Below, one piece after another: positions 18,229 through 28,610 of a DNA stretch of 64,000 nucleotides. The first letter of the stretch is position 1. Each line of letters starts with the position of its first letter. This DNA is from Variovorax sp. PBL-E5 (lineage in GTDB: Bacteria; Pseudomonadota; Gammaproteobacteria; Burkholderiales; Burkholderiaceae_C), in the NCBI RefSeq assembly GCF_901827185.1, contig NZ_LR594671.1, positions 682,001 through 746,000 on the forward strand, in the 5' to 3' direction. Both the position numbers and the translations under genes were made by a program. Under the pieces are notes generated by a model. That model saw only the letters and a list, made by a program, of their open reading frames with translations. It made no database searches and had not been told where the DNA came from.

Positions 18229-19281
18229 ATGCAAAAGCCATTCAACAAGAAGACCCTCCTGATCACCGGAGGAACTGGATCTTTTGGCAACGCTGTCATC
18301 AAGCGCTTTCTGACCACCGACATCGGCGAGATCCGAATCTTCAGCCGCGATGAGAAAAAGCAGGACGACATGCGCAAGCGTTACAGCGACGCCAAGCTCA
18401 AGTTCTACCTCGGCGACGTGCGCGACGGCCGCAGCCTGGTCTCTGCCATGCGCGGCGTCGACTATGTTTTCCATGCGGCAGCGCTCAAGCAGGTGCCGTC
18501 GTGCGAGTTCTATCCCATGCAGGCGGTGCGCACCAACGTGCTGGGTGCCGAGAACGTGCTCGAACATGCCGTCAACGCGGGCGTCAAGCGCGTGGTCGTT
18601 TTGAGCACCGACAAGGCCGTGTATCCCATCAATGCCATGGGCATCAGCAAGGCGATGATGGAAAAGGTGATGGTCGCCGCCAGCCGCAATCTTGAAGGCA
18701 CGGGCACTGTCCTTTGCGGCACGCGCTATGGGAACGTGATGGCTTCACGTGGTTCCGTGATCCCGCTCTTCGTGCAGCAGGTGATGGAGGGCCACCCGAT
18801 CACCATCACCGACCCCGCGATGACCCGGTTCATGATGACGCTGGCCGACGCGGTCGATCTGGTGCTCTACGCTTTCGAGCATGGGGGCAATGGTGACATC
18901 TTCGTGCAAAAGTCGCCGGCTGCGACGATGGAGATCCTGAGCAAAGCCATCCTGGACTTGATGGGAAAGAAGGAACATCCGGTCGACATCATCGGCTCGC
19001 GCCACGGCGAGAAGCTGTACGAATCTCTTCTCAGCAAGGAAGAGCGTGCCTGCGCCGAGGATCTGGGTGACTATTTCCGCGTGCCGCCCGATGGCCGAGA
19101 CCTGAATTACGCCAAGTTCGTCGAGGAGGGCGAGAGCCGCATCACGCGTGCATTGCACGGCGAAGAATACAACTCCCACAATACCACTCGCCTGGATGTG
19201 GAAGGCATGAAGCAATTGCTGCTCAAGCTCGATTTCATGCAGAAGGTGACGCGCGGCGAGCCCGCCATCCTGGAGGGCTAA
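18229..19281 (+). CDS. wbjB: UDP-GlcNAc 4,6-dehydratase/5-epimerase (WbjB/CapE/FnlA type)
   Basis: First step from UDP-GlcNAc towards UDP-L-FucNAc. The 350 residues contain GGTGSFGNAV, STDKAVYPINAMG and MGISK: the SDR Tyr of YxxxK is replaced by Met, as known for CapE/WbjB-type dehydratases. The nucleotide-sugar region near RYGNVMASRGSV and the C-terminal GEKLYESLLS block are also present. It follows a 101-base gap and is four bases from the next gene. wbjB, wbjC and wbjD are consecutive and complete the pathway. Confidence 0.93.
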   Translation: MQKPFNKKTLLITGGTGSFGNAVIKRFLTTDIGEIRIFSRDEKKQDDMRKRYSDAKLKFYLGDVRDGRSLVSAMRGVDYVFHAAALKQVPSCEFYPMQAVRTNVLGAENVLEHAVNAGVKRVVVLSTDKAVYPINAMGISKAMMEKVMVAASRNLEGTGTVLCGTRYGNVMASRGSVIPLFVQQVMEGHPITITDPAMTRFMMTLADAVDLVLYAFEHGGNGDIFVQKSPAATMEILSKAILDLMGKKEHPVDIIGSRHGEKLYESLLSKEERACAEDLGDYFRVPPDGRDLNYAKFVEEGESRITRALHGEEYNSHNTTRLDVEGMKQLLLKLDFMQKVTRGEPAILEG

Positions 19282-19285
19282 GGCA

Positions 19286-20413
19286 GTGAGGGTACTGGTC
19301 ACGGGGGCCGACGGCTTCATTGGAAAGAACCTGCGCCAGGCCCTGGCGGAGCGCCAGGACGTGGAGTTCGTGTCCTTCGAGGCCGACAACGATGTGGCCG
19401 AGTTGCCTGCGATGCTGCAGGGCGTGGACTTTGTCTTCCATCTGGCTGGGGTGAATCGGCCCCAGGATCCCAAGGAATTTGCCATCGGCAACCGCGGCCT
19501 GACCGAGGCGCTGTGCGATGCGATCTGCCGCCAGATCGACGCCGGCGGCAAGAAGGTGTCGGTGGCGTTAACCTCTTCGATCCAGGCCGCGCAGGACAAT
19601 CCCTATGGCCAGAGCAAGCTGGGCGCCGAGCAAGCGGTCATCGCGGCCGCCGCGAGCCACGGATTCAAGGCGCACGTCTTTCGACTGCCCAACGTGTTCG
19701 GCAAGTGGTGTCGCCCCAACTACAACTCGGCCGTCGCCACTTTTTGCCACAACGTCGCGCGCGGCTTGCCCATCACGGTGCGCGATCCTGCAGCGCCCCT
19801 CACGCTGGTGTACATCGACGACCTGGTGGCGCGCTTTATCCAACTGCTCGATGGCGCCGATGCCGCGGTGGATGCCGAAGGGTTCTCGACGGTAGCCCCG
19901 CAGTACACGACCACCGTGGGCGAGATCGCCGATCTGATCCAGCGATTCAGGAAAAGCAGGGAAACACTGGTCACGGAGCGCGTCGGCAGTGGCCTGGTGC
20001 GAGCTCTCTACAGCACCTATGTCAGCGCGCTGCCCGTGGAAGAGTTCAAGTACGCTGTGCCCAGTCATGGAGATCCGCGGGGTGTCTTCGTCGAAATGCT
20101 GCGAACCCCTGACAGCGGCCAGTTCTCCTACTTCACGGCCCATCCGGGGATCACGCGCGGCGGTCACTACCACCACAGCAAGACCGAGAAGTTCCTGGTC
20201 ATCAAGGGCCGGGCGCGATTCAAGTTCCGCCAGATCCAGACGCAAGAGACCTACGAACTGGTCACGAGCGGCGACAAGGCCGAGATCGTCGAGACCGTAC
20301 CGGGCTGGACCCACGACATCACCAACATCGGTGACGACGAGATGGTCGTCATGCTCTGGGCCAACGAGCTCTTCGACCGCGAACGGCCCGACACTTTCGC
20401 CTGCCCGGTGTGA
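19286..20413 (+). CDS. wbjC: Bifunctional reductase/cupin of UDP-L-FucNAc synthesis (WbjC/CapF/FnlB type)
   Basis: A 375-residue two-domain enzyme: an SDR domain (GADGFIGKN at the N-terminus; SSIQAA and YGQSK as active site) and, from about residue 250, a cupin domain with [12 protein letters not shown] metal ligands and a [10 protein letters not shown] strand. In CapF the cupin epimerises and the SDR reduces the intermediate. The start is GTG 19286, the first codon giving a full Rossmann motif. The two-domain length matches the family, so it is not a recent fusion. Confidence 0.93.
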   Translation: MRVLVTGADGFIGKNLRQALAERQDVEFVSFEADNDVAELPAMLQGVDFVFHLAGVNRPQDPKEFAIGNRGLTEALCDAICRQIDAGGKKVSVALTSSIQAAQDNPYGQSKLGAEQAVIAAAASHGFKAHVFRLPNVFGKWCRPNYNSAVATFCHNVARGLPITVRDPAAPLTLVYIDDLVARFIQLLDGADAAVDAEGFSTVAPQYTTTVGEIADLIQRFRKSRETLVTERVGSGLVRALYSTYVSALPVEEFKYAVPSHGDPRGVFVEMLRTPDSGQFSYFTAHPGITRGGHYHHSKTEKFLVIKGRARFKFRQIQTQETYELVTSGDKAEIVETVPGWTHDITNIGDDEMVVMLWANELFDRERPDTFACPV

Positions 20414-20418
20414 ATCCC

Positions 20419-21555
20419 ATGAAGAAACTCAAAGTCATGTCCGTGGTCGGCACCCGGCCCGAAATCATCCGCCTGTCGCGCGTGTTCGCGGCGCTCGATG
20501 CGCATTGCGAGCACGTGCTGGTGCACACGGGCCAGAACTACGACTATGAGCTGAATCAGGTCTTCTTTGACGATCTGAAGATCCGCAAGCCCGATCATTT
20601 CCTGAACAGCGCGGCCAACAGCACGGGCGCGGCGCACACCATCGGCAACCTCATCATCGAGGTCGACCGCGTGCTGGCGCGGGAACAGCCCGAGGCCGTG
20701 TTGGTGCTGGGCGACACCAACAGCTGCCTGTCTGTCATTCCCGCGAAGCGGCGCAAGATCCCTATCTTCCACATGGAGGCCGGCAACCGCTGCTTTGACC
20801 TGCGCGTGCCCGAGGAGATCAACCGCCGGATCGTCGACCACACCTCGGACATCAACCTGACCTACAGCACCATCGCGCGCGACTATCTGCTGCGCGAGGG
20901 CCTGCCGCCGGACCAGATCATCAAGACCGGCAGCCCCATGTACGAGGTGTTGCACCACTATCTGCCGCAGATCGATGCATCCGATGTCCTGCAGCGCCTG
21001 TCGCTGACGACGGACCAGTACTTCGTGGTCAGCGCGCATCGCGAAGAGAACATTGAATCCGACCGCTCCTTCGGGAAGTTGGTCGCCACCCTCAACGCCG
21101 TCGCAGAAGACTATGGCCTGCCCGTCATCGTCTCGACGCACCCGCGCACGCAGAAGCGCGTGGACGCGATGGCGGTCGCATTCCATCCCCGGGTGCGGTT
21201 GCTGAAGCCGCTGGGCTTTCACGACTACGTGAAGCTGCAGAAGTCGGCACGGGCCGTGTTGTCGGACAGCGGCACCATCAACGAGGAATCGTCGATCCTC
21301 AACTTCCCGGCGCTCAACCTGCGCGAGGCCCATGAGCGGCCCGAAGGCATGGAGGAGGCGGCCGTGATGATGGTCGGGCTCGAGCCCGAGCGCGTGCGAC
21401 AGGGTCTTGCGATTCTCGCCTCGCAGTCGCGTGGGGAGCAGCGCAGCTTGCGTCTGGTGGCCGACTACAGCATGCCTAACGTGTCGGAGAAGGTGCTGCG
21501 GATCATTCACAGCTATGTCGACTATGTGAATCGCGTCGTGTGGAAGAAATATTGA
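20419..21555 (+). CDS. wbjD: Non-hydrolysing UDP-sugar 2-epimerase (WbjD/CapG/FnlC type)
   Basis: Final step giving UDP-L-FucNAc. The 378 residues carry [57 protein letters not shown] and [11 protein letters not shown], the WecB/CapG family pattern; [10 protein letters not shown] is closer to CapG than to WecB (GTRPEAIKM). ATG 20419 is used; GTG 20410, overlapping the wbjC stop, is an alternative. Standard pipelines would call it UDP-GlcNAc 2-epimerase wecB; the neighbours decide for the FucNAc assignment. Confidence 0.9.
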   Translation: MKKLKVMSVVGTRPEIIRLSRVFAALDAHCEHVLVHTGQNYDYELNQVFFDDLKIRKPDHFLNSAANSTGAAHTIGNLIIEVDRVLAREQPEAVLVLGDTNSCLSVIPAKRRKIPIFHMEAGNRCFDLRVPEEINRRIVDHTSDINLTYSTIARDYLLREGLPPDQIIKTGSPMYEVLHHYLPQIDASDVLQRLSLTTDQYFVVSAHREENIESDRSFGKLVATLNAVAEDYGLPVIVSTHPRTQKRVDAMAVAFHPRVRLLKPLGFHDYVKLQKSARAVLSDSGTINEESSILNFPALNLREAHERPEGMEEAAVMMVGLEPERVRQGLAILASQSRGEQRSLRLVADYSMPNVSEKVLRIIHSYVDYVNRVVWKKY

Positions 21556-21658
21556 GGCGCCCACAGTCTCCAAATTTGCGCTTGCTGCAGGGCTTGCGCG
21601 AGCGGTGTTCGCAACCGCCCGGGTCTGTTGCACTGTCTTGCTTCCCCCGCATCGAAAC

Positions 21659-24598
21659 ATGATCCATCCCAAAATCAAGTCCTGGTTGCGTCCGTGGTTC
21701 CGGCGATCGACGAGTCCGACGGAGCGTTGGGCGCAAGCGGATGCTGCGTTGGCCGACGGCGATGCGCAAAAGGCCGCATCGATCCGTCGCGCATTGGCCG
21801 CCCGCCGGCGAATCACCCCAGAGGATTTCCTCTATGCCGGTCTTTCCGAACTGCGGCTGAACCGGCCGGCGAAAGCGCTCGAGACGCTGGAGACGGGTCT
21901 TGCCAAGTTTCCGGGTGTGCCAGCGTTGTTCGACAACTATGTGCGAATCTGTTCCGAGGGGGGGCACATTGCCCGGGTAATCAAGCGCGAGGCTGTCGAG
22001 AAGGACGACGAACGGCGCGTGTGCCTGGAGCTTTTCGAGCGTTTTGGTGACTACCACGTCCAATGCAGCCTCATCGCCTATTGCCTGCGGCAGGGCATCC
22101 CTGACCTCGCCGAACAGCAAATCGAAGGCTTGCTAGAGCGTGGAGCTGACTCCGTCCTGCTTTGGCAATTGGCGGATGTGCTGTTGCTGCACGAGCGCAA
22201 TCATGAAGCCATGCAGATTTACCGGCAGCTTTCCGGCCGGGCAGCCGACAGCGCGTTGGGCGTTGTGCATACCGCGCTCGCTGCGTTCCGTCTGGGCCAA
22301 CTCGCTCGCGCCGCCGACATGTTCGAAAGCGGTATTCAGCGCTTCCCCCAGGCCGCCGAACTGGTCGATCACTACGCGCTGATCTGCGCTCAGCTCGGCC
22401 AGCTGCCGCGCCTCATCCGCGTTGTAGCGCCCGGCGCCGGGTCGGAGGAGGAAGCCTGCAAAGCGCTTTTCGAACGGTTCGCGGATCCGCAAATCAGTGT
22501 GGCTCTGATCGACCATTGCCTGACCGTCGGGTTCGATCGCCTTGCAGAAGTTCAGATCGACAGGATCAGGAACCACTCCGACAACAGCCTTGCCCTGTGG
22601 CAGGTCTCGGAACTTTTGCTGAGGCTCGAGCGCATCGAGGAAGCCAACGCGATCCATCGGAAGTTGGCCGAACGGGTTGCCAAGGACGAAGAGGATTTCC
22701 ACCTTTCCAGTCTGGCTTATGTCTGCTTGTCCAAGCTGGATGAATGTCTGGTCCGGCTCGAAGAGGGGTTGGTCACGTACCCGGCCGCAGGAAGACTGCT
22801 GTCGCTGTACATGAAGATTTGCGCCAAGCGCTTCGAGTACGACCGCTATCGAGATTTCCTCGCCGCCCTGAAATCCCCGAACATGCCCGAGCCGGGATCG
22901 ATGCTGGACTTCTACCGGGCCAGCATGAGTGCGCCTGTCGACTTCGTGATCAATCTGCAGGACATCGAATTGAGACTGGCCGGTGCCGAGTTCGCGGTAC
23001 TGCAGGAGGATTTCGTCGCCTACCTGCGAAAGTTCCCTCAGTCCATCAAGATCTCCCGGGTGCTGGTGTTCTTCTGCGGGTACTTGCACCTGCCTGCGGA
23101 ATTCGGCGCGGGTGTTTTCGACGCCCTGCAGGCGAATTTCCCGGCGCGGGGCCAGGAACATCAGTCGCTGCGGATCCTGCACCAGATGACGCCGCCCATG
23201 ATTCCAGCCCACCCGATCGATGCCAGCGAAGTGGTGGACGCCTTCACGGACGCGGCGCTGCGGCTGTCCGTCGATGCGGTCGAGCTCACTGGGCCGATCG
23301 CAGACATGACCAACAACTGGACCCCCTGGCAATACATCTTTTGCCTGGTCGCCCCCGAATCCTACGGGCGGGCCATCAGCGCCTTCGAACAAGTGGCTTT
23401 CAGGACCTGGCCCCAACTGAAGCAGGTGGCGCCGCATGTCGCCGATGCCACGCGGGCGCGCAGCGCGCAGCGGCGTTTGCGGGTGGGCTTCATCGTCCAT
23501 GATTCGATGCCGATGATGTCCGGCTTCCTGCCGCGCCTGGACAGCGCGCGCTTCGAGACGGTCTTCCTGCGTCCCGGCAAGCCGGGCAAGTCTTTGGCCG
23601 CCAAGGGTTGGATCGAGCGCGCGGGCAAGACGGTCCAGTATTCGGATTCCGACATGGACGCGGCGATCCGCACGATCGCTGCCGAGGAACTCGACATCAT
23701 CGTGTCAGGCCCCTCGATCGCGGCCGTGTATTACCCGATGATGGCGCGGCTGGCGCCGCTGCAGATGGTCCTGCTCGAACCCAACTGGACCGACGGGTTG
23801 TCCCATGCGGACTATTACATCTCCTGGAAGCCCGCCGAGCCTGCGCAACCATCCGATTACTACCGGACCAAGGTGTCCTATTTCGAGCATCCACCCTACT
23901 GGATCGAAAAGCCCGAGCTCCGGGAGAAGGGGCCGATCGCACCTGAGGAGCGGGCCGCCACTCGCAAGCGGCTGCTGAACGCGCGGCCCGACGCGCACAT
24001 CTATCTCTGTGCGAATACGCCGCCCAAGATCCACCCCGACATGGACGCCATGTTCCTGGAGATTCTGCGACGCGACCAGGATGCCATCCTGGTTCTGTTG
24101 CGCGGCGAGTACCCGCCTGCGAAGACCCTGCGTAGCCGGCTGAGGCACAAGCTCGGGCCGGCCTACGAGCGGGTCGTCTTTCTGACGACCATGGGCAAAG
24201 ACGACGCCCATTTGCTGCTGCAATCGGTGGACTGCTGCATCGATTCGTACCCGCTCTGCGGCATGTCTTCGAGCTTCGATGGCGCCATGCTGGGCATCCC
24301 GACGGTGACCCTGCCATCAGGCATTCCCTTCGGCAACTGGACCGCGGCGATCTATGACTACATCGGGGTCGAGGGGCTGACGGCGCAAAGCCGCGACGAG
24401 TATGTCGACATCGCCCTGCGGCTGGCCTCCGACGAGGCCTGGCGGTCGCGCATCGGTTCCGAGATTCGCGAGAAGTCGTCCAGGTTCGTGGAAAGCGTGG
24501 CCAGCAGCGACGAATTCCAGTCCTTCCTGCTGCAGGCGTGGGACCGCGCCGCGTCCGGGGCGCCGCCGGCGCACTGGATGGATGGCCGTTGGCAGTGA
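21659..24598 (+). CDS. TPR-containing GT41-like glycosyltransferase (SPINDLY/OGT type)
   Basis: A 979-residue protein. Residues about 15-430 are helical repeats of TPR type (ALADGDAQKAASIRRAL, ALETLETGLAKFPGVPALF, ADMFESGIQRFPQAAELVDHYA). Residues about 620-970 resemble the catalytic part of bacterial SPINDLY/OGT proteins: RLAPLQMVLLEPNWTDG, NTPPKIHPDM, VFLTTMGKDD, DSYPLCGMSSSFDG and IPTVTLPSGIPFGN. Such enzymes usually glycosylate proteins, so its place after wbjD is unusual; it may be a polymer transferase or modify a protein with a locus sugar. ATG 21659 has no strong ribosome site; a start 18 codons upstream is possible. Confidence 0.78.
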   Translation: MIHPKIKSWLRPWFRRSTSPTERWAQADAALADGDAQKAASIRRALAARRRITPEDFLYAGLSELRLNRPAKALETLETGLAKFPGVPALFDNYVRICSEGGHIARVIKREAVEKDDERRVCLELFERFGDYHVQCSLIAYCLRQGIPDLAEQQIEGLLERGADSVLLWQLADVLLLHERNHEAMQIYRQLSGRAADSALGVVHTALAAFRLGQLARAADMFESGIQRFPQAAELVDHYALICAQLGQLPRLIRVVAPGAGSEEEACKALFERFADPQISVALIDHCLTVGFDRLAEVQIDRIRNHSDNSLALWQVSELLLRLERIEEANAIHRKLAERVAKDEEDFHLSSLAYVCLSKLDECLVRLEEGLVTYPAAGRLLSLYMKICAKRFEYDRYRDFLAALKSPNMPEPGSMLDFYRASMSAPVDFVINLQDIELRLAGAEFAVLQEDFVAYLRKFPQSIKISRVLVFFCGYLHLPAEFGAGVFDALQANFPARGQEHQSLRILHQMTPPMIPAHPIDASEVVDAFTDAALRLSVDAVELTGPIADMTNNWTPWQYIFCLVAPESYGRAISAFEQVAFRTWPQLKQVAPHVADATRARSAQRRLRVGFIVHDSMPMMSGFLPRLDSARFETVFLRPGKPGKSLAAKGWIERAGKTVQYSDSDMDAAIRTIAAEELDIIVSGPSIAAVYYPMMARLAPLQMVLLEPNWTDGLSHADYYISWKPAEPAQPSDYYRTKVSYFEHPPYWIEKPELREKGPIAPEERAATRKRLLNARPDAHIYLCANTPPKIHPDMDAMFLEILRRDQDAILVLLRGEYPPAKTLRSRLRHKLGPAYERVVFLTTMGKDDAHLLLQSVDCCIDSYPLCGMSSSFDGAMLGIPTVTLPSGIPFGNWTAAIYDYIGVEGLTAQSRDEYVDIALRLASDEAWRSRIGSEIREKSSRFVESVASSDEFQSFLLQAWDRAASGAPPAHWMDGRWQ

Positions 24599-24638
24599 AT
24601 TCGGCGGGCAGGCCTGGCGTTGCGACCGTGAATCCGCA

Positions 24639-26291
24639 ATGAACCCGCGAGTCGGCACCTGGGCCGCGCTCTCCGTGCTCGTGATGGCGGCGCTGGCTGT
24701 CGCGGTCGGGTTTCTTGTTCCGCTGTATTCGGACGAGATCGCGATGCAGATGGCCCGCTCGCGCTATTTCGCCGAAGGCGGCCATCTGCTCGGTCTGTTG
24801 CCGCAATGCGGCGACGTGTGGCAGGACGTACCGATCTCCTGGATACCGGGCGCCGTGCTGAACGCGCTGCTCTATGCCGGCGCGAGCGAATGGGGCCTGC
24901 GCCTGCGCGGTATCGCGCTGTGCCTGGTCTGGATGGCGCTGCTGTGGATCTGGGCGGGCCGGCATCCCCAAACGCTTCTTTCGCGTCGAGGTTTTCAGGC
25001 GCTGGTGGTGTCGCTCAATCTGCTCGGTGTCATGCCGCTCCTCCTGGTGCTCGCGCGATCGGAGCAACTGATGGTCATCGCCTTGGCCGCATATGGGCTG
25101 CTGCCGCTATACGCCGCCGTGGACACGCGTGATGGCGCAGCCGGCAAGGCCGCGAAAACGGTGCTCTTCATTGCGCTGCATTCGGTCTTTCTCATGGCGC
25201 ATCCGAAGGCCCTGTTCTTTGCGCCAATGATGTTGCTGTCCAGCTGGCTGGTATTTCGTCGCGACCGCTGGTTGTGCATGGGCATGGTGCTCATCACCGG
25301 CTTCATGATCGCGCAGACCTTTCAGCACGCTCGGACGATCGGCGTGTGCGCCAACGCTCCGGTCGTGTCGCAGATGCTGACGCAGCAGACGCTGGACCTG
25401 AGCCTCATCGGGCGTGACCCCTCGGCCTTCGTCGCCGCGGCCCTGCACAACCTCATCGCGGCGCCGAGGCTCGTCATCGATCGCGTGCCAGTCACGATCA
25501 GCTTCCAGTCAAACTGGTTGCCGACCCTCGACAATGCATCGGCGGGAGCCGTCCTGACCGTCTTCGGGCAGGTGCTCAAGTTCAGCCTGTGGGGCGGGCT
25601 TTTGCTCTTGATCGCCGGCGTGATCTTTCGGGCCTTGTCGTCGTGGCGGCACTTCCACGCCAACGAAGCGACCTGGCTGGCGCTGGCGCTGCTCGCGTCG
25701 CTAATGATTCATGCGAGCGTCTACAGCCCTGCCATCTGGCATTTCTACACCCCGGGGCTGATCGTCCCCGCAGCGATCCTGTTGCTGATGCTCGTGCTGC
25801 ATCGCCCTGTCGGCAACATGCGCTGGATGCGCATCGGCGCGCGCGCGGTCGCCTGCTGGGTCTGGGTGCTCGCTGTCGCAAGCCTGGCGCTCCTGCTCGG
25901 CGTGGTGACGCCACGCCTGGTGCAGGTTGCGCGCGCCGACGATTTCGTGATCGCGGGGCAGCCTTTGTCGACGCCGGTCTTTTTGAGCAAAGCCCGGCGG
26001 TCGGATATGCAGCGCCTCGCGGCGCAGTGCCGCATCCGGGATGGCGACGACCGGCTGATGATCGACGGCTCCGGCTATTTCGCTTTCCAGCATGGGCAAA
26101 AGCCCATCAATGTGCTCTACGTATCGAGCTATGCCTTTGGTGGCGACATCGGCAGTCGTCTGCCCGAGTTCCTTGCGCAGAAAAGCAGCGCCGGCGTCGT
26201 CGCCCGCTGCGAATACCTGCCGGCAGAACTCCTGGAGCGGGCCACGCACTCCGGGTCGATGTGCTGTGTACCCAGAGCAGCTTTACGCTAG
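24639..26291 (+). CDS. Polytopic membrane protein, GT-C-like (unknown function)
   Basis: About 550 residues with ten to twelve hydrophobic segments. After the first segment comes PLYSDEIAMQMA, an acidic pair placed as in the first external loop of GT39/GT83-type GT-C enzymes. Residues about 445-550 form a soluble C-terminal domain with four Cys, which could form disulfides in the periplasm. It follows the GT41-like gene by 40 bases and ends the 20-kb + operon. Substrate and role are unknown; a Wzy-like polymerase is an alternative. Confidence 0.6.
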   Translation: MNPRVGTWAALSVLVMAALAVAVGFLVPLYSDEIAMQMARSRYFAEGGHLLGLLPQCGDVWQDVPISWIPGAVLNALLYAGASEWGLRLRGIALCLVWMALLWIWAGRHPQTLLSRRGFQALVVSLNLLGVMPLLLVLARSEQLMVIALAAYGLLPLYAAVDTRDGAAGKAAKTVLFIALHSVFLMAHPKALFFAPMMLLSSWLVFRRDRWLCMGMVLITGFMIAQTFQHARTIGVCANAPVVSQMLTQQTLDLSLIGRDPSAFVAAALHNLIAAPRLVIDRVPVTISFQSNWLPTLDNASAGAVLTVFGQVLKFSLWGGLLLLIAGVIFRALSSWRHFHANEATWLALALLASLMIHASVYSPAIWHFYTPGLIVPAAILLLMLVLHRPVGNMRWMRIGARAVACWVWVLAVASLALLLGVVTPRLVQVARADDFVIAGQPLSTPVFLSKARRSDMQRLAAQCRIRDGDDRLMIDGSGYFAFQHGQKPINVLYVSSYAFGGDIGSRLPEFLAQKSSAGVVARCEYLPAELLERATHSGSMCCVPRAALR

Positions 26292-26416
26292 CGCCAATGG
26301 CGCCTGCTGCAACGCCATCCAGTCAACTGCGTGAGGCAGGCGACCGGCCGGTTCGATTGCAAAGCTCCGTCTGAATTGAGTGGCTTGCCAGGGGCGGAAA
26401 AAATCACTGGACCTTC

Positions 26417-28582
26417 CTAGTCTGCGGGCCGGATATCGATGTCGCTCAGCCTCGCCGAAAGACCGTAGAAGGTCTTGTCGATGGCCGAGTCGAATTCGAC
26501 TGAATTGGTGCCGCCGTGCAGCGTTCCCTTTGGAACGGCTGCGCTGAATCCGAAAGGCGGCGACCAGACCAGCGGCACCTCAACGTCGTTGATGCGTACG
26601 CGCATGCTGTCCTTGATCGCGGCATTGCGAATCATGTCGAAGTGTCCCGTCAGCCGGTACATCTTGCCAACAGGCGATATGTCGAAGAGCAGCCTGGACT
26701 TCTCCTGCGACTTCCAGGCGGCCGCGTCGTGGTGCAAATAGCCCGTAGGGGTCCAGTCTGCCTCCCGCCAGCCGCTGCCTCGAAACGGTTGCTCGAGGCT
26801 CCACCAATCTCCGAAATCCCAGCGATAGCTCGCGCCGAGTGTGGCAACCTTGAACAGATCGAGATGCACCCTCTGTGACGCGGGATTCAAGATATTGCGG
26901 TAGCGCCTCGCTGCGGGCGTATCGGCCGATGCGAGTTGCTCGCGGTACGCGTCCAGCGCCCTGTCGGGAACCACACTGCCATCCTCATTGATCACGATCT
27001 GGATCACACGCGACCTGGGCCGCACGATGTCCGCGGCAGGCGGGGTGGCCGTGTTCGGTAGTGGACCCGCAGCCTTGAAGGTCCAATTCTGCGAGTCTTC
27101 GATACAACGACCGGAGCGCCCTATGGAATCCAGCCGCTGCCAGTCGCCGTCGGGCATCAAGCAGATGTCGGGCAGGGAAATGGGCCTTGCGTAGAGATAG
27201 GTCAGCGCCGAATCGAGGTTGTCGCGCAGGAGCCAGGTATGGGACAGCTGGTCCGAATGGTCAAGGATCACCAGTGTCTTGCCGCCTTGCGTGTCGCCGT
27301 CGAAGTTCTCGACGATGGCGCGCAAGACCTTGCGTTGCGCCTCCGAAATGTTCACGTAGTGATGGAACTGATACAGCTGTGCTGCCGCACCGGCCGTCAT
27401 GAAGAACACCACGGCGGCACAGGCCAGCAGCTTCGACACTCTCGCCAGGCTCATCACCACGGCCACGACCACCAAGGCCGCGCCAAAGGTCGCGAACAGG
27501 AAGGTGCGCTGGGAGATGAGGACGTGCGAGCCCGAGAACAGATACGGCACATAGCCAAGCATCAGCAGGATCAGGCCGGAGATGACAAGGCGAAGCCGCA
27601 AATAGCGCTCGCTGAACGTTCCCGCGACGCCGTCGGCAGGCGGAGCTGTCTGCTCATTGCGGGGAAAAACGACAACGCAGGCCGAACAGATCAAGCCGAA
27701 GGCGAAGAGGTACCCGTAGCGATGGAATTCCTTGACACCCATGCCCCAGGCGTCGTACCACCCTCCGACCAGGGCCCGCACGAGCGCTACGTCGAAGAGC
27801 CTCGGAAGCGCGTGAAAGAGAAGCTTGAACGGGGAGTGGCGGTCGGTGATGGTCTCCTGATAGGCGGCTCCGCCCGACGCGGAAGCGTAGAGAACGAAGA
27901 GCACGTACGCGAGCGCTGCGGCGATCCACGCCAGGGTCGGCGCGGGATTCTTCCGCACCTCGAGCCAGGTCGGCCGGGTTCCAATGCGACACCAGAGAAC
28001 GAAGAGCGGCAGTACCACCATCATCAGCGCGACTTCGTACATCATCTGCGCCGCCAGGATGCACGAGGCGCCCACCAGTACGCTGATCCATCGAACCCAT
28101 CCCGTGCGTTGACCCTGCGCGCGAACCAACAGCGCAGCGCCCAGCATCAGCGCTGCCAGAGACAGGTTGATATGCTGGCTGCGGAACGACAGTTGCATCG
28201 TGTCGGCCGGGTACAGGAGCACGAGCAGTCCGAAGAAGACGCCCCAGCGTGGCGAGCGCGTGGCGAAAGCGGCGAGGTACGAGGCGGCTGCGCCTTTCAG
28301 GACGAGCGTCGCGATCAGCACCCAATGCCAGCCATCGAACGAATCGCGATCCAGCAGGAAGCCGATGGCATGGGCGAACACCGTGAGCGGCCGGAGCCGG
28401 TGCGCCTCCAGGGCCGTGTGCGACTTCACGAAGAGCACGGGGCCGATGTTCGAGAAGATCCCGAGCACGCCCCATTCCTCGATCAATCCGTGAAGCCTGA
28501 AGCCGAAGGGCAGCCAGAGCAGCAGCACGAGGATGGCGGACGGCAGGGCAAAGCCGAGCCAGGATCTTCTCAAGAAATTCAT
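26417..28582 (-). CDS. Large polytopic membrane protein, GtrC-like candidate
   Basis: A 721-residue protein with about eleven membrane segments in the first 430 residues, an external loop with repeated His/Asp, and a 290-residue C-terminal soluble domain likely in the periplasm. It lies last in the - operon, directly after gtrA-like and gtrB-like genes, where Gtr seroconversion clusters carry the serotype-specific transferase. No sequence family is recognised; the function is inferred from position. ATG 28582 is chosen as the first Met before the first membrane segment. Confidence 0.6.
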   Translation of the reverse strand: MNFLRRSWLGFALPSAILVLLLWLPFGFRLHGLIEEWGVLGIFSNIGPVLFVKSHTALEAHRLRPLTVFAHAIGFLLDRDSFDGWHWVLIATLVLKGAAASYLAAFATRSPRWGVFFGLLVLLYPADTMQLSFRSQHINLSLAALMLGAALLVRAQGQRTGWVRWISVLVGASCILAAQMMYEVALMMVVLPLFVLWCRIGTRPTWLEVRKNPAPTLAWIAAALAYVLFVLYASASGGAAYQETITDRHSPFKLLFHALPRLFDVALVRALVGGWYDAWGMGVKEFHRYGYLFAFGLICSACVVVFPRNEQTAPPADGVAGTFSERYLRLRLVISGLILLMLGYVPYLFSGSHVLISQRTFLFATFGAALVVVAVVMSLARVSKLLACAAVVFFMTAGAAAQLYQFHHYVNISEAQRKVLRAIVENFDGDTQGGKTLVILDHSDQLSHTWLLRDNLDSALTYLYARPISLPDICLMPDGDWQRLDSIGRSGRCIEDSQNWTFKAAGPLPNTATPPAADIVRPRSRVIQIVINEDGSVVPDRALDAYREQLASADTPAARRYRNILNPASQRVHLDLFKVATLGASYRWDFGDWWSLEQPFRGSGWREADWTPTGYLHHDAAAWKSQEKSRLLFDISPVGKMYRLTGHFDMIRNAAIKDSMRVRINDVEVPLVWSPPFGFSAAVPKGTLHGGTNSVEFDSAIDKTFYGLSARLSDIDIRPAD

Positions 28583-28610
28583 CGAGCGACGATTTGCAAT
28601 GTGTCTTGTA

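Noticed and set aside
26292..26416. Bidirectional terminator between two convergent operons
   Set aside because: GCGCC-AAT-GGCGC at 26291-26303 is only a five-base-pair stem with no T-tract, and the A6/T6 run near 26398 has no stem beside it.
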